This document shows positions 42,202-49,818 of a stretch of DNA of 64,000 nucleotides, piece by piece. The position numbers were made by a program, and so were the translations under genes. Numbering within the stretch: position 1 is the first letter of the stretch; each line of letters opens with the position of its first letter. The notes below the pieces were generated by a model. The model saw nothing but the letters and a program-made list of their open reading frames with translations. It was not told the DNA's origin and ran no database searches. The DNA comes from Marinoscillum sp049115815 (GTDB lineage: Bacteria > Bacteroidota > Bacteroidia > Cytophagales > Cyclobacteriaceae): the NCBI GenBank assembly GCA_049115815.1, contig JAGDZO010000015.1, positions 18,573 through 82,572 on the forward strand, read 5' to 3'.

Positions 42202-42879
42202 TTAAAAAAACACAGATACTTCCTCCAACGTTTTTCGGGATAAGTCTGGAACGAATACTTCACCATCTGGATAACCGACTGGTAGAAGAAGGTAAGGACG
42301 TTCGTTAGAAGGACGTTCCAGAATATTCGTCAGAAAATTCATAGGAGAAGGGGTGTGCGTAAGTGTGACCAGACCCGCATGGTGGATGGCTGAGATCAAC
42401 ATACCGCACGCTATTCCCACAGATTCATTGACATAGTAGTTGTTGGCTTTTTGACCTTCTACTTCTTCGTAGACTTTCTTGAAGACCACAATCAACCACG
42501 GTGATTCCTCCAGGAAGGGTTTATGCCAATCCGTACCTATAGGTGCTAGGTCTTTTAGCCAACGATCACTCATTCGCCCATGATAGCTGTCATACTCCTC
42601 CTTCTCGGCGGCTTCTCTGATTTTTGTTTTGATCTCTTGACTCGAAATGGCACAAAATGTCCAGGGCTGCTTATGTGCTCCTGAAGGGGCTGAGGAAGCT
42701 GTCATGATAATATTGTCAATGACTTCTTTGGGGACTGGCTTGTTGCTAATCTCCCTTACAGTCCGCCTTCTGTCCATGTACTCATAATATTCTTTTGATC
42801 TTTTGATCATCTCTGATTCTTCGTACTGGATCCCTGTATAGCGGACATGAGTATATCCTTTGATTTCTTTTGTTTCCAT
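42202..42879 (-). CDS. probable iodotyrosine (halotyrosine) deiodinase, nitroreductase superfamily
   Basis: A 225-residue FMN enzyme of the nitroreductase fold. RRRTVREISNKPVP and TASSAPSGAHKQPWTF are the IYD form of the FMN site. From memory of human IYD, the three residues that hold the amino acid zwitterion (Glu157, Tyr161, Lys182) align with Glu95, Tyr99 and Lys120, with the same 4- and 21-residue spacing. LLPVGYPDGEVFVPDLSRK closes the domain as in IYD. The expected reaction is reductive dehalogenation of iodo- or bromotyrosine. No N-terminal membrane anchor, as in bacterial homologues. The purine phosphorylase gene is 2 bases upstream. Confidence 0.8.
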   Translation of the reverse strand: METKEIKGYTHVRYTGIQYEESEMIKRSKEYYEYMDRRRTVREISNKPVPKEVIDNIIMTASSAPSGAHKQPWTFCAISSQEIKTKIREAAEKEEYDSYHGRMSDRWLKDLAPIGTDWHKPFLEESPWLIVVFKKVYEEVEGQKANNYYVNESVGIACGMLISAIHHAGLVTLTHTPSPMNFLTNILERPSNERPYLLLPVGYPDGEVFVPDLSRKTLEEVSVFF

Positions 42880-42881
42880 GA

Positions 42882-43694
42882 TTAGAGATTTTTGATTAGT
42901 TCCCTAAAGAGGGTTACCAAATATTTTTCAGCCTTGCCTGCCGTGGCTATGATATCCCCGATATCCACAGGATGGAGATTGTCAGGATCACAATCATCTG
43001 TGAGTACGGACACTGCACTCACAGGTAAACCCAACTGATTCGCGGCGATAATTTCTGGCACTGTAGACATACCAACCACATCAGCTCCAATATTTCTGAG
43101 GAATCGATATTCTGCGCGGGTTTCCAGACTTGGACCCGAGACAGCCACATATACGCCTTTGTGAAGAGGTATATTATTTTCCTCTGCGACTAGTTCGAGT
43201 TGCTGATTCATTTGGGTATCATAGGGTTGGCTCATGTCCGTAAATATCTGGCCGAAAGATGCCGCCTCTTTTCCTCTTAGTGGATTGTCCGGCTGCAAAT
43301 TGATGTGATCATCTATCAGCATCAAATCTCCTTTTTTCCATGCCAAATTCATACATCCTGCCGCGTTGCTGACCAACAATTTCTCAATGCCCAAGGCTTT
43401 CATCACCCTAACCGGAAAAACCACTTCAGACATACTATAACCTTCGTAGTAATGAAACCTACCACTCATGGCTATCACTGTTTTGCCTTCTAATCTACCG
43501 TAGATCAGTTTTCCTTTGTGAAACTCCACTGTGGCAATAGGGAAGTTAGGTATCTCTTCATAAGGCACTTCCACCATTACCTTAATATGATTGGTCAAGG
43601 CACCAAGTCCTGTTCCCAGAATAATTCCTATTTGAGGTGAATCAAATCCTTTTTCTTGAAGGAAGGAAGCGGTCTTTTCTACTTGTGGGGTCAT
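42882..43694 (-). CDS. punA: purine-nucleoside phosphorylase, trimeric type
   Basis: A 271-residue PNP that splits inosine and guanosine with phosphate. The motifs GIILGTGLGAL, GRFHYYEGY, SNAAGCMN, GPSLETRAEYRF and GMSTVPEIIAA are all those of the trimeric (PNP-I) family. The ATG at 43694 follows the aminotransferase stop by 5 bases; in-frame codons further upstream overlap that gene and are not homologous. Encoded between an aminotransferase and the deiodinase in one operon; no metabolic link among the three is obvious. Confidence 0.95.
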   Translation of the reverse strand: MTPQVEKTASFLQEKGFDSPQIGIILGTGLGALTNHIKVMVEVPYEEIPNFPIATVEFHKGKLIYGRLEGKTVIAMSGRFHYYEGYSMSEVVFPVRVMKALGIEKLLVSNAAGCMNLAWKKGDLMLIDDHINLQPDNPLRGKEAASFGQIFTDMSQPYDTQMNQQLELVAEENNIPLHKGVYVAVSGPSLETRAEYRFLRNIGADVVGMSTVPEIIAANQLGLPVSAVSVLTDDCDPDNLHPVDIGDIIATAGKAEKYLVTLFRELIKNL

Positions 43695-43698
43695 TGGT

Positions 43699-44889
43699 TT
43701 ATTTGGTTTTTTCTTCGATGGCTTGTAGTATGATGTTGCAGGAATCAACTATTTCCTTTTCGGTAATGATCAGAGGAGGAGCTATTCGCATAGAGTTATC
43801 ACAGAAGAGAAACCAATCCGTAATCACTCCCAATTCTATGGCTCTATCGATAATGGATTTAAGGATTTCAAATGACTCAAACTCGACGGCCATCATCAAA
43901 CCTTTATTTCGAATTTCCTTTATTGCTGAATGTTGGAGATGGGTTTTGAAGAGTTCGGCTTTGGATTCTACTTGCTCTACCAATCGCTCCTGTTGGATAG
44001 TCTCAATGGTAGCAAGAGAAGCAGCAGCACTCACCGGATGTCCTCCAAATGTCGTAATATGCCCCAGGATAGGGTTTTCTTTTAGGCTATCCATGATTTC
44101 CTTCGAACTGATGAATGCTCCTATAGGCATGCCGCCACCCATTCCTTTGGCACTCACTAAAATATCCGGCACCACTTGATAGTGTTCGAAAGCCCAAAAT
44201 TTACCCGTTCGGCCAAAGCCAGTTTGAATTTCGTCTAGGATCATCAACGCGCCTACTTCATCGCAGCGTTTTCGCACTTGGGTGAAGTATTCTTGATCTG
44301 CTACTCTTATACCCGCCTCGCCCTGTACGGTTTCTATAATCACAGCAGCCGTATTATGATCTATTCCCTCTAATTCCTTTACGTCATTGAAGGGAATATG
44401 ATAATGACCCGGTAGCAGTGGGCGGTAGTTTTGCTTAAAAATCTCATTACCACCTGCAGACAATGCTCCATGGGAAGATCCATGATAGGCATCCTCACAG
44501 CTAATTATGTTGGGTTTACCCGTATATCGTTTAGCAAGTTTCATCGCGCCCTCTATTGCCTCGCTTCCTGAATTGACAAAGTATACCGCATCCAAGGGTG
44601 CTGGTAATGTCTTAACGATAGCCTCGCCAAGTTTGACTTGCGGCGATTGCACATATTCACCATAGACCATCAGATGCATGTATTGATCCAATTGATCTTT
44701 GGCCGCTTGCACCACTTTGGGGTGGCTATGGCCCACATTGCTTACGCCAATCCCTGAGATCAGATCGATATATGGTTTCCCTTCAGGGTCATACATATAG
44801 ATACCATTGGCTTTGACGATCTCAATGAGCAATGGAAAATCTGTAGTCTGAGCAAGATGATTTAAAAACAGCTGTCTATTAGTGAGCAT
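43699..44889 (-). CDS. class III aminotransferase
   Basis: A 396-residue PLP enzyme of the ornithine/acetylornithine type. The PLP lysine is Lys248 in VSAKGMGGGMPIG; NSGSEAIEGAMKLAKRYTG, ETVQGEAGI and LDEIQTGFGRTG are standard. The C-terminal FCDNSMRIAPPLII holds the late arginine for the substrate carboxylate. It might be ornithine, acetylornithine, 4-aminobutyrate or lysine specific; no arginine genes are adjacent. It is the first gene of the operon that continues to PNP and the deiodinase. Confidence 0.92.
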   Translation of the reverse strand: MLTNRQLFLNHLAQTTDFPLLIEIVKANGIYMYDPEGKPYIDLISGIGVSNVGHSHPKVVQAAKDQLDQYMHLMVYGEYVQSPQVKLGEAIVKTLPAPLDAVYFVNSGSEAIEGAMKLAKRYTGKPNIISCEDAYHGSSHGALSAGGNEIFKQNYRPLLPGHYHIPFNDVKELEGIDHNTAAVIIETVQGEAGIRVADQEYFTQVRKRCDEVGALMILDEIQTGFGRTGKFWAFEHYQVVPDILVSAKGMGGGMPIGAFISSKEIMDSLKENPILGHITTFGGHPVSAAASLATIETIQQERLVEQVESKAELFKTHLQHSAIKEIRNKGLMMAVEFESFEILKSIIDRAIELGVITDWFLFCDNSMRIAPPLIITEKEIVDSCNIILQAIEEKTK

Positions 44890-44980
44890 GGATTGGGGCT
44901 TGTGATATTTTTGAATTGGCGAGTATCTCTATGTCTTGTGCTATGATTGTTTAGGATTCGTGCTATTCAATATGGGACTT

Positions 44981-45169
44981 TTATTGATCATTTATTTGGG
45001 ATGTAGTAGGGGGTATTTGATCAGCAGGAATAGATACTACCTTACCATTTCTGGATACAATAAGTGGACTGTTGTTTCTTTTCTTAAACTCAGCCATTTT
45101 TCGATATGCCTCTGCCAATCCTTGACTGACTTTATTTTCAAGTTCGCTGTTTTCTTGCTTAGTTTTCAT
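44981..45169 (-). CDS. antitoxin-like small protein next to a zeta-toxin remnant
   Basis: A 62-residue protein with a helical first half (QGLAEAYRKMAEFKKRNNS) and a short beta segment PLIVSRNGKVVSIPADQIPP. This pattern is shared by small proteins coded beside zeta-toxin-like ATPases in Bacteroidota, where they are thought to be antitoxins; that is from memory and should be checked. It lies 59 bases after the stop of a truncated zeta-like gene on the same strand. If correct, it is the surviving half of a broken toxin-antitoxin pair. Confidence 0.6.
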   Translation of the reverse strand: MKTKQENSELENKVSQGLAEAYRKMAEFKKRNNSPLIVSRNGKVVSIPADQIPPTTSQINDQ

Positions 45170-45228
45170 AGTAATCTCTTTTTAGAAGTGACCACTTTAA
45201 TTTTTGTTTCGAATTAAGCGTTATCACA

Positions 45229-45342
45229 TTATCCATTTGCTATGGATTCAATGCCCCCAGGAAATATTTCAGGTAAAATGGTGAATGATAGAGTGGTCTT
45301 ACCTGCTCCATTTGGCCCTGCTATGATGTACAAATTCTTCAC
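45229..45342 (-). pseudogene. zeta-toxin-like ATPase, N-terminal remnant
   Basis: A 37-codon frame starting with GTG reads VKNLYIIAGPNGAGKTT, followed by LSFTILPEIF, then turns into PGGIESIANG and a stop. The first 27 residues are the P-loop opening of Bacteroidota zeta-toxin-like UDP-GlcNAc kinases, whose intact members are around 190 residues. The remaining domain is absent, so this is a deletion remnant. The P-loop itself is perfect, which suggests recent loss. Confidence 0.7.
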
Positions 45343-45424
45343 AGGACAAATATAATAGGATTAGCGGCAGCAAAATCAGATCAGAAGTGCTCTCCAGATG
45401 CTTATCAGTTGAATCATAAAAAAA

Positions 45425-45450
45425 CCTTCTAACCAATGATGGTCAGAAGG
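45425..45450 (-). terminator. intrinsic terminator of bcp
   Basis: CCTTCTgACC pairs with GGTTAGAAGG (one mismatch) around a 6-base loop; on the minus strand seven T follow. It lies about 25 bases after the bcp stop. Confidence 0.8.
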
Positions 45451-45473
45451 CTAACATATTCCTGTAAATTGGA

Positions 45474-45920
45474 TTACTTCAAGATCTGAGCGGTGTGATC
45501 TTTCGTTTTTACTTTTTCAATGACTTCCGCTATAACTCCATTTTCATCGATGATGAAGGTGGTTCTCAATGTTCCCATGTAAGTACGCCCATACATTTTC
45601 TTCTCTCCCCAAGTACCAAAGGCCTCATGAACAGATTTGTCCTCATCGGCAATAAGTGGAAAAGGCAGGTCGTGTTTTTCTATGAATTTTTTATGTGACT
45701 TGGCGCTATCTCCACTTACCCCTAATACTACATATCCTTGCTCAAGGAGTCGGTCATAGTTGTCTCTCAGGTTGCAAGATTCTGCTGTGCATCCCGGGGT
45801 ATTGTCCTTGGGGTAGAAGTACATGACTATTTTCTTACCTTCAAAGTCCGATAGTTTTATTGGATTACCATCTTGATCTATGCTTTCGAATGCTGGGGCT
45901 TTGTCGCCTGCTTGTAACAT
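45474..45920 (-). CDS. bcp: thioredoxin-dependent thiol peroxidase (Bcp/PrxQ)
   Basis: A 148-residue peroxiredoxin that reduces hydrogen and organic peroxides in the cytoplasm. The peroxidatic Cys44 and resolving Cys49 lie in DNTPGCTAESCNLRD, the 5-residue spacing of atypical 2-Cys PrxQ. FYPKDNTPGC and the late Arg in GTLRTTFIIDENG complete the site. It is 2 bases after the M23 peptidase gene and is followed by a terminator, so it ends that operon. Confidence 0.96.
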   Translation of the reverse strand: MLQAGDKAPAFESIDQDGNPIKLSDFEGKKIVMYFYPKDNTPGCTAESCNLRDNYDRLLEQGYVVLGVSGDSAKSHKKFIEKHDLPFPLIADEDKSVHEAFGTWGEKKMYGRTYMGTLRTTFIIDENGVIAEVIEKVKTKDHTAQILK

Positions 45921-45922
45921 GG

Positions 45923-47866
45923 TTATTTCAGTTTTCTGTTGTAAAATGCTTTGTTTCCGGTGTTGTCTTCCACCTCCAATATGAACTCTCCAGAGATCGG
46001 GATGTTTTCAGATTTTGGGATAGCCCAGATCAATTGCTTCTTTGGCTCATATCCCATTAATAGGAATTTTCCATTGAGTGACGCCTGGTATTCGCTGATA
46101 CCTGATAGTTCATCTGTTATTTTGAATACCAACCTTTTTTGATCGATGATGATAGGGTCTATCACTGGAGGAACAGAGTCTTCCGCTATGGTGAACTTCG
46201 TTAGATCAGATGTCCGAATGGTGATTCCATCTTCGCTCCAGTCACCTCCTATATAGCCAAGGTTGTCGCCATACACGGAATAGACGCTTGCGAGGCTGTC
46301 TGTATAACTCTGCTCTGGCTTCAGGGTGACTTTTACACTACTTCGTAATGGCGTGTCCCAATGAGGAAAATTGAATATCTCTAGATTCCGTAGTGTATCA
46401 TAGGATTTCTCAAACCTTAAATAGAGCGTATCGAAAAGTGATTTTTTGCTGAGCGCTATATCTAAATGATGGTTGTGAAAGCTCATTTCAGTCTGTGAAG
46501 GCAGCTCCCCGAATATATCAGTTTGTAAAATTTCACCACCATAATATATAGAGTCCGGGATGCCATTGGTTAGATCCCACACGCTATAGGATACTCTCTT
46601 ATCTACTCTGTAAGGCTCCAATCGAATCAACGCATCACCAAAATATAGCTGTACCGGTTCGATAGATTTCTCATGATACTTTTTGATATGTAATACGCCT
46701 CGATATATTTCGAATTGACCAAAATCTGGATCAGGGAGGTTAACAATTCTTCTTTTATTGACGGTGGTTTGTAATGTGGCCAAGTTGCCATAGCTATCCG
46801 AAAAATATATGCTCAGATCATGAATAGAATCATTGAAATGGAAACCTCTTGATGGTACTTCATAGATGTCATTTGTGTTGCCGTGATCGATGAAGAGCTT
46901 ATTGAATTTGACACCCGTATTGCGATAAGCGTCATAATCCATATGTACCAGAATGCTACGCTGCTTGGAAAAGGCCATCCTGTTTTTGAACTCTCTGAAC
47001 ACCGTATCACCATCTATAACTAGGGTGGTCTCTGGAATTCCGTTTCTGTTGTACACACCATTGAGATAGTCGAAAGCATAGATTTCCACCCCAATATTGC
47101 CCGATAGTTTGATGGGATTTCGAGTTTGATAGATGCCTTTATCATTCTTAATGATGTCAAATTCAAATCGTCCAAAAGTCCCGTTGATTCGAGCATTCTG
47201 ATCGAGCGAAACAAATGCTATTTTTTTGACCTGAGGGGCTATGTTGTCAATGATTTCAGAGAAATTATACTTCAACGGATCGAGGATTCTTTGATTGGCA
47301 TCCCGAATCTCGAAGTGCAAATGAGGTCCGCTGGAAGAACCCGTATTGCCAGAGTATCCTATGATATCTCCTTTTTTGAAATTAAACTGATCCCTTTGAG
47401 GAAACATCTGAATAGTATAGGTCTCCTGCTTGTATTGCTCTTCGAAGATAAAGTCAGCCATACTTGACTCAAACTTGCTGAGATGGGCATATACTGACGT
47501 GGTACCATTGGGGTGGTTCATATAGAGGGCATAACCATAGCCACCAGTGCTTACGCGAATTCTGCTAATATATCCGTCAGCAGCGGCATATACCGGCAAC
47601 CCTTCTTTTCCTCCAGTTTTGATATCTATTCCGGCATGAAAATGACTTGACCGCAACTCACCCATAGTGCCAGCCAGATAATTCTGTTTGCCAGGGTTGA
47701 TCGGAAACATATAATATGGCTCAGCGTCTTGAGCGAGGGTATTGTGTGGAAGAAGTCCAGAGAGGATTAGAGCTAGTGTGATCGTGAGCCCAGTGAGCTT
47801 GCTTAGTTGGATATTACCGATGCAAGAACTACTTAATTTCAAAATCGAACATTTGCTTGTCACCAA
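45923..47866 (-). CDS. M23-family metallopeptidase, secreted
   Basis: A 647-residue exported protein with an N-terminal LytM/M23 domain. Zinc ligands are seen in SSHFHAGIDIKTG (His, Asp) and GPHLHFEIR (His). The rest (about residues 225-647) is beta-rich without a known catalytic motif and may be periplasmic Ig-like modules. Family members cut peptidoglycan cross-links or regulate amidases. The N-terminus is uncertain: there is no ATG before the signal segment, and TTG (47866), GTG (47863) or TTG (47842) all are possible; AGGA lies upstream of the first two. It overlaps the FAH gene by up to 38 bases. Confidence 0.88.
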   Translation of the reverse strand: MVTSKCSILKLSSSCIGNIQLSKLTGLTITLALILSGLLPHNTLAQDAEPYYMFPINPGKQNYLAGTMGELRSSHFHAGIDIKTGGKEGLPVYAAADGYISRIRVSTGGYGYALYMNHPNGTTSVYAHLSKFESSMADFIFEEQYKQETYTIQMFPQRDQFNFKKGDIIGYSGNTGSSSGPHLHFEIRDANQRILDPLKYNFSEIIDNIAPQVKKIAFVSLDQNARINGTFGRFEFDIIKNDKGIYQTRNPIKLSGNIGVEIYAFDYLNGVYNRNGIPETTLVIDGDTVFREFKNRMAFSKQRSILVHMDYDAYRNTGVKFNKLFIDHGNTNDIYEVPSRGFHFNDSIHDLSIYFSDSYGNLATLQTTVNKRRIVNLPDPDFGQFEIYRGVLHIKKYHEKSIEPVQLYFGDALIRLEPYRVDKRVSYSVWDLTNGIPDSIYYGGEILQTDIFGELPSQTEMSFHNHHLDIALSKKSLFDTLYLRFEKSYDTLRNLEIFNFPHWDTPLRSSVKVTLKPEQSYTDSLASVYSVYGDNLGYIGGDWSEDGITIRTSDLTKFTIAEDSVPPVIDPIIIDQKRLVFKITDELSGISEYQASLNGKFLLMGYEPKKQLIWAIPKSENIPISGEFILEVEDNTGNKAFYNRKLK

Positions 47867-48437
47867 TAAATCCTGTCAGGCGGTCACCTATTGAGATCGG
47901 ACTTACTCCCTTTGGTGTGCCCGTAAAAATGATATCTCCCGTTTTCAAGGTGAAGAACTTAGACACATAAGCGATCAATTCATCTACAGGCCAAAGCATC
48001 AAAGAGGTGTCGCCTTCTTGGCGAATCTCATCGTTGACTTTCAAGGTAAAAGTCATTTTGGTGATATCAAGATCATCCTGGGGAATAAATTCGGATATGG
48101 GAGCAGATCCATTAAATGCCTTTGCTGTTTCCCAAGGGAGCCCTTTTTCTTTGGCTTTCGCCTGAATGTCTCTGGCAGTAAAATCAATACCAAGACCGAT
48201 TTGGTCATAATACTTGTGGGCAAATTCTTTCTGGATATGCTTGCCTTCTTTTTTAATCTTCACGAGTAATTCACATTCGTAGTGAATGTCTGAGCTGAAC
48301 TCTGGATAGTAGAATGGTTCATTGTGACGCAATAGGGCCGTGTCGGGCTTCATAAATATCACAGGGTGCTCTGGCCTTTCATTGCCTAATTCCGCAATGT
48401 GTGCGGCGTAGTTTCTTCCTATGCAGATGATCTTCAT
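47829..48437 (-). CDS. fumarylacetoacetate hydrolase family protein
   Basis: A 202-residue protein of the short FAHD1-like type. Conserved parts are IGRNYAAHIAELGNERPEHP, FMKPDTALL, and the metal-binding ECELLVKI and GLGIDFTARDIQ segments; LKTGDIIFTGTPKGVSPI is the C-terminal signature. FAHD1-like enzymes act as acylpyruvate hydrolases or oxaloacetate decarboxylases. It overlaps mtaB by 4 bases (ATGA) and precedes the M23 gene. Confidence 0.92.
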   Translation of the reverse strand: MKIICIGRNYAAHIAELGNERPEHPVIFMKPDTALLRHNEPFYYPEFSSDIHYECELLVKIKKEGKHIQKEFAHKYYDQIGLGIDFTARDIQAKAKEKGLPWETAKAFNGSAPISEFIPQDDLDITKMTFTLKVNDEIRQEGDTSLMLWPVDELIAYVSKFFTLKTGDIIFTGTPKGVSPISIGDRLTGFIGDKQMFDFEIK

Positions 48438-49753
48438 GCGTGTGTTTCCATTATTTCCAATTCCACCACATCCATGTGTCCATTTTGTGCTATGCCGGTT
48501 AGCTCTATGTCCTTCATTTCGTTGATCAGGATTGGGTCATATTTGGCTCTTACGCGGATGTAATTCTCTGTGAATCCATGCATATACCCTTCTTCTATAT
48601 CATCCTCAAACAGAACGGTGGCCTGGTCTCCGATGTGTTGTTGGTAGAAATAGCGTTTCTTTTTCTCAGACAAACCACGGAGCATTTTCGACCTCCTCTG
48701 TCTCTCAGCTACGGGTACCACTCCCTCCATATCCAAAGCATCAGTATTAGCTCTCTCCGAATAGGTGAATACATGTAGGTAAGAAACGTCCAACTCATTG
48801 AGAAATTGGTAGGTCTCTAAAAAATCCTCTTCGGTTTCTCCAGGGAAGCCTGTGATCACATCTACACCAATAGCACAATTGGGCATTAATGTCTTGATCG
48901 TTTCCACTCTAGAACGGTATAGATCACGTAGATATCTTCTGTTCATAAGTTTCAAAATCTTGTCACTTCCAGACTGCAGTGGCACATGAAAATGCGGTAC
49001 AAATTTTTCTGATTGACTTACAAAACGAATCACCTCATCGGAAAGGAGATTTGGCTCAATAGATGAGATTCTAAACCTATCAATACCTGCTACCTGATCT
49101 AAGGCTTTGATAAGATCAATGAACTTCTCTTTTCTTTTACCGTCTTGAATCCCGAAATCTCCAATATTGACACCTGTCAATACGATTTCTTTCACGTCCG
49201 ATAGGGCTATTTCATTTGCTTGCTGAACCACTTCGTCGATGGTGGCACTTCGACTTTTACCTCGCGCCAGAGGGATAGTACAAAATGCACAACCATAGTT
49301 GCAACCATCTTGAACTTTCAAGAAAGTTCTTGTACGGTCTCCATAAGAATAAGACGCATTATAGTGCTTGGCCTCTTTGATCTCAGAGGCAAAAACTTGC
49401 GGTTTGTTTTTGGAGGTGAAATCGTCAAGGTATTCGAATAATCGAAACTTTTCAGCAGCACCAAGGACTGCATCTACACCCTTTATTTCACTAATTTCTT
49501 TGGGTTTGAGTTGGGCATAACATCCAATGATCGTCACGAAACTCTCCGGCGAAATCTTCTTGGCCTCTTTGACGATCTTCTTGCACTTTTTGTCTGCATT
49601 CTCCGTCACAGAGCAGGTATTCACAATAAAGATGTCTGGCTTATCCGTAAAATCAACTTTTACAAAGCCCTTATCTTCAAACATCCGAGAGATGCTGGAG
49701 GTCTCAGAAAAATTGAGTTTACAACCGAGAGTATAAAATGCCACGCGCTTCAC
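48434..49753 (-). CDS. mtaB: tRNA t6A37 methylthiotransferase
   Basis: MtaB converts t6A to ms2t6A at position 37 of tRNA with two 4Fe-4S clusters. The N-terminal UPF0004 domain has Cys11, Cys47 and Cys78 (TLGCKLN, NTCSVT, IIGCYAQ) and the radical-SAM domain has Cys151, Cys155 and Cys158 (GCNYGCAFC). The TLGCKLN opening is the MtaB form and not MiaB. A C-terminal TRAM-like region follows. The GTG at 49751-49753 gives the standard N-terminus. Confidence 0.95.
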   Translation of the reverse strand: MKRVAFYTLGCKLNFSETSSISRMFEDKGFVKVDFTDKPDIFIVNTCSVTENADKKCKKIVKEAKKISPESFVTIIGCYAQLKPKEISEIKGVDAVLGAAEKFRLFEYLDDFTSKNKPQVFASEIKEAKHYNASYSYGDRTRTFLKVQDGCNYGCAFCTIPLARGKSRSATIDEVVQQANEIALSDVKEIVLTGVNIGDFGIQDGKRKEKFIDLIKALDQVAGIDRFRISSIEPNLLSDEVIRFVSQSEKFVPHFHVPLQSGSDKILKLMNRRYLRDLYRSRVETIKTLMPNCAIGVDVITGFPGETEEDFLETYQFLNELDVSYLHVFTYSERANTDALDMEGVVPVAERQRRSKMLRGLSEKKKRYFYQQHIGDQATVLFEDDIEEGYMHGFTENYIRVRAKYDPILINEMKDIELTGIAQNGHMDVVELEIMETHA

Positions 49754-49757
49754 GGCG

Positions 49758-49765
49758 CAAAGATA
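49758..49765 (-). promoter_or_regulatory. candidate -7 box for mtaB
   Basis: TATCTTTG on the minus strand fits TAnnTTTG exactly and ends 4 bases before the mtaB GTG. Initiation about 7 bases downstream would give a leaderless or nearly leaderless transcript. No -33 box seen. Confidence 0.3.
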
Positions 49766-49818
49766 ATTAAGTATCTATCTTGATTGGTCAGAATCGAGGT
49801 TTTCCTAAACCGTACTTT

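Noticed and set aside
42202..42879. BluB (DMB synthase) as the identity of the nitroreductase-fold protein
   Set aside because: The lid residues Glu95, Tyr99 and Lys120 and the C-terminal VPDLSRK match iodotyrosine deiodinase; no cobalamin genes are adjacent.
43695..43748. Longer N-terminus of purine nucleoside phosphorylase
   Set aside because: It starts with TTG inside the aminotransferase gene and the extra residues (Lys/Pro-rich) have no counterpart in the family.
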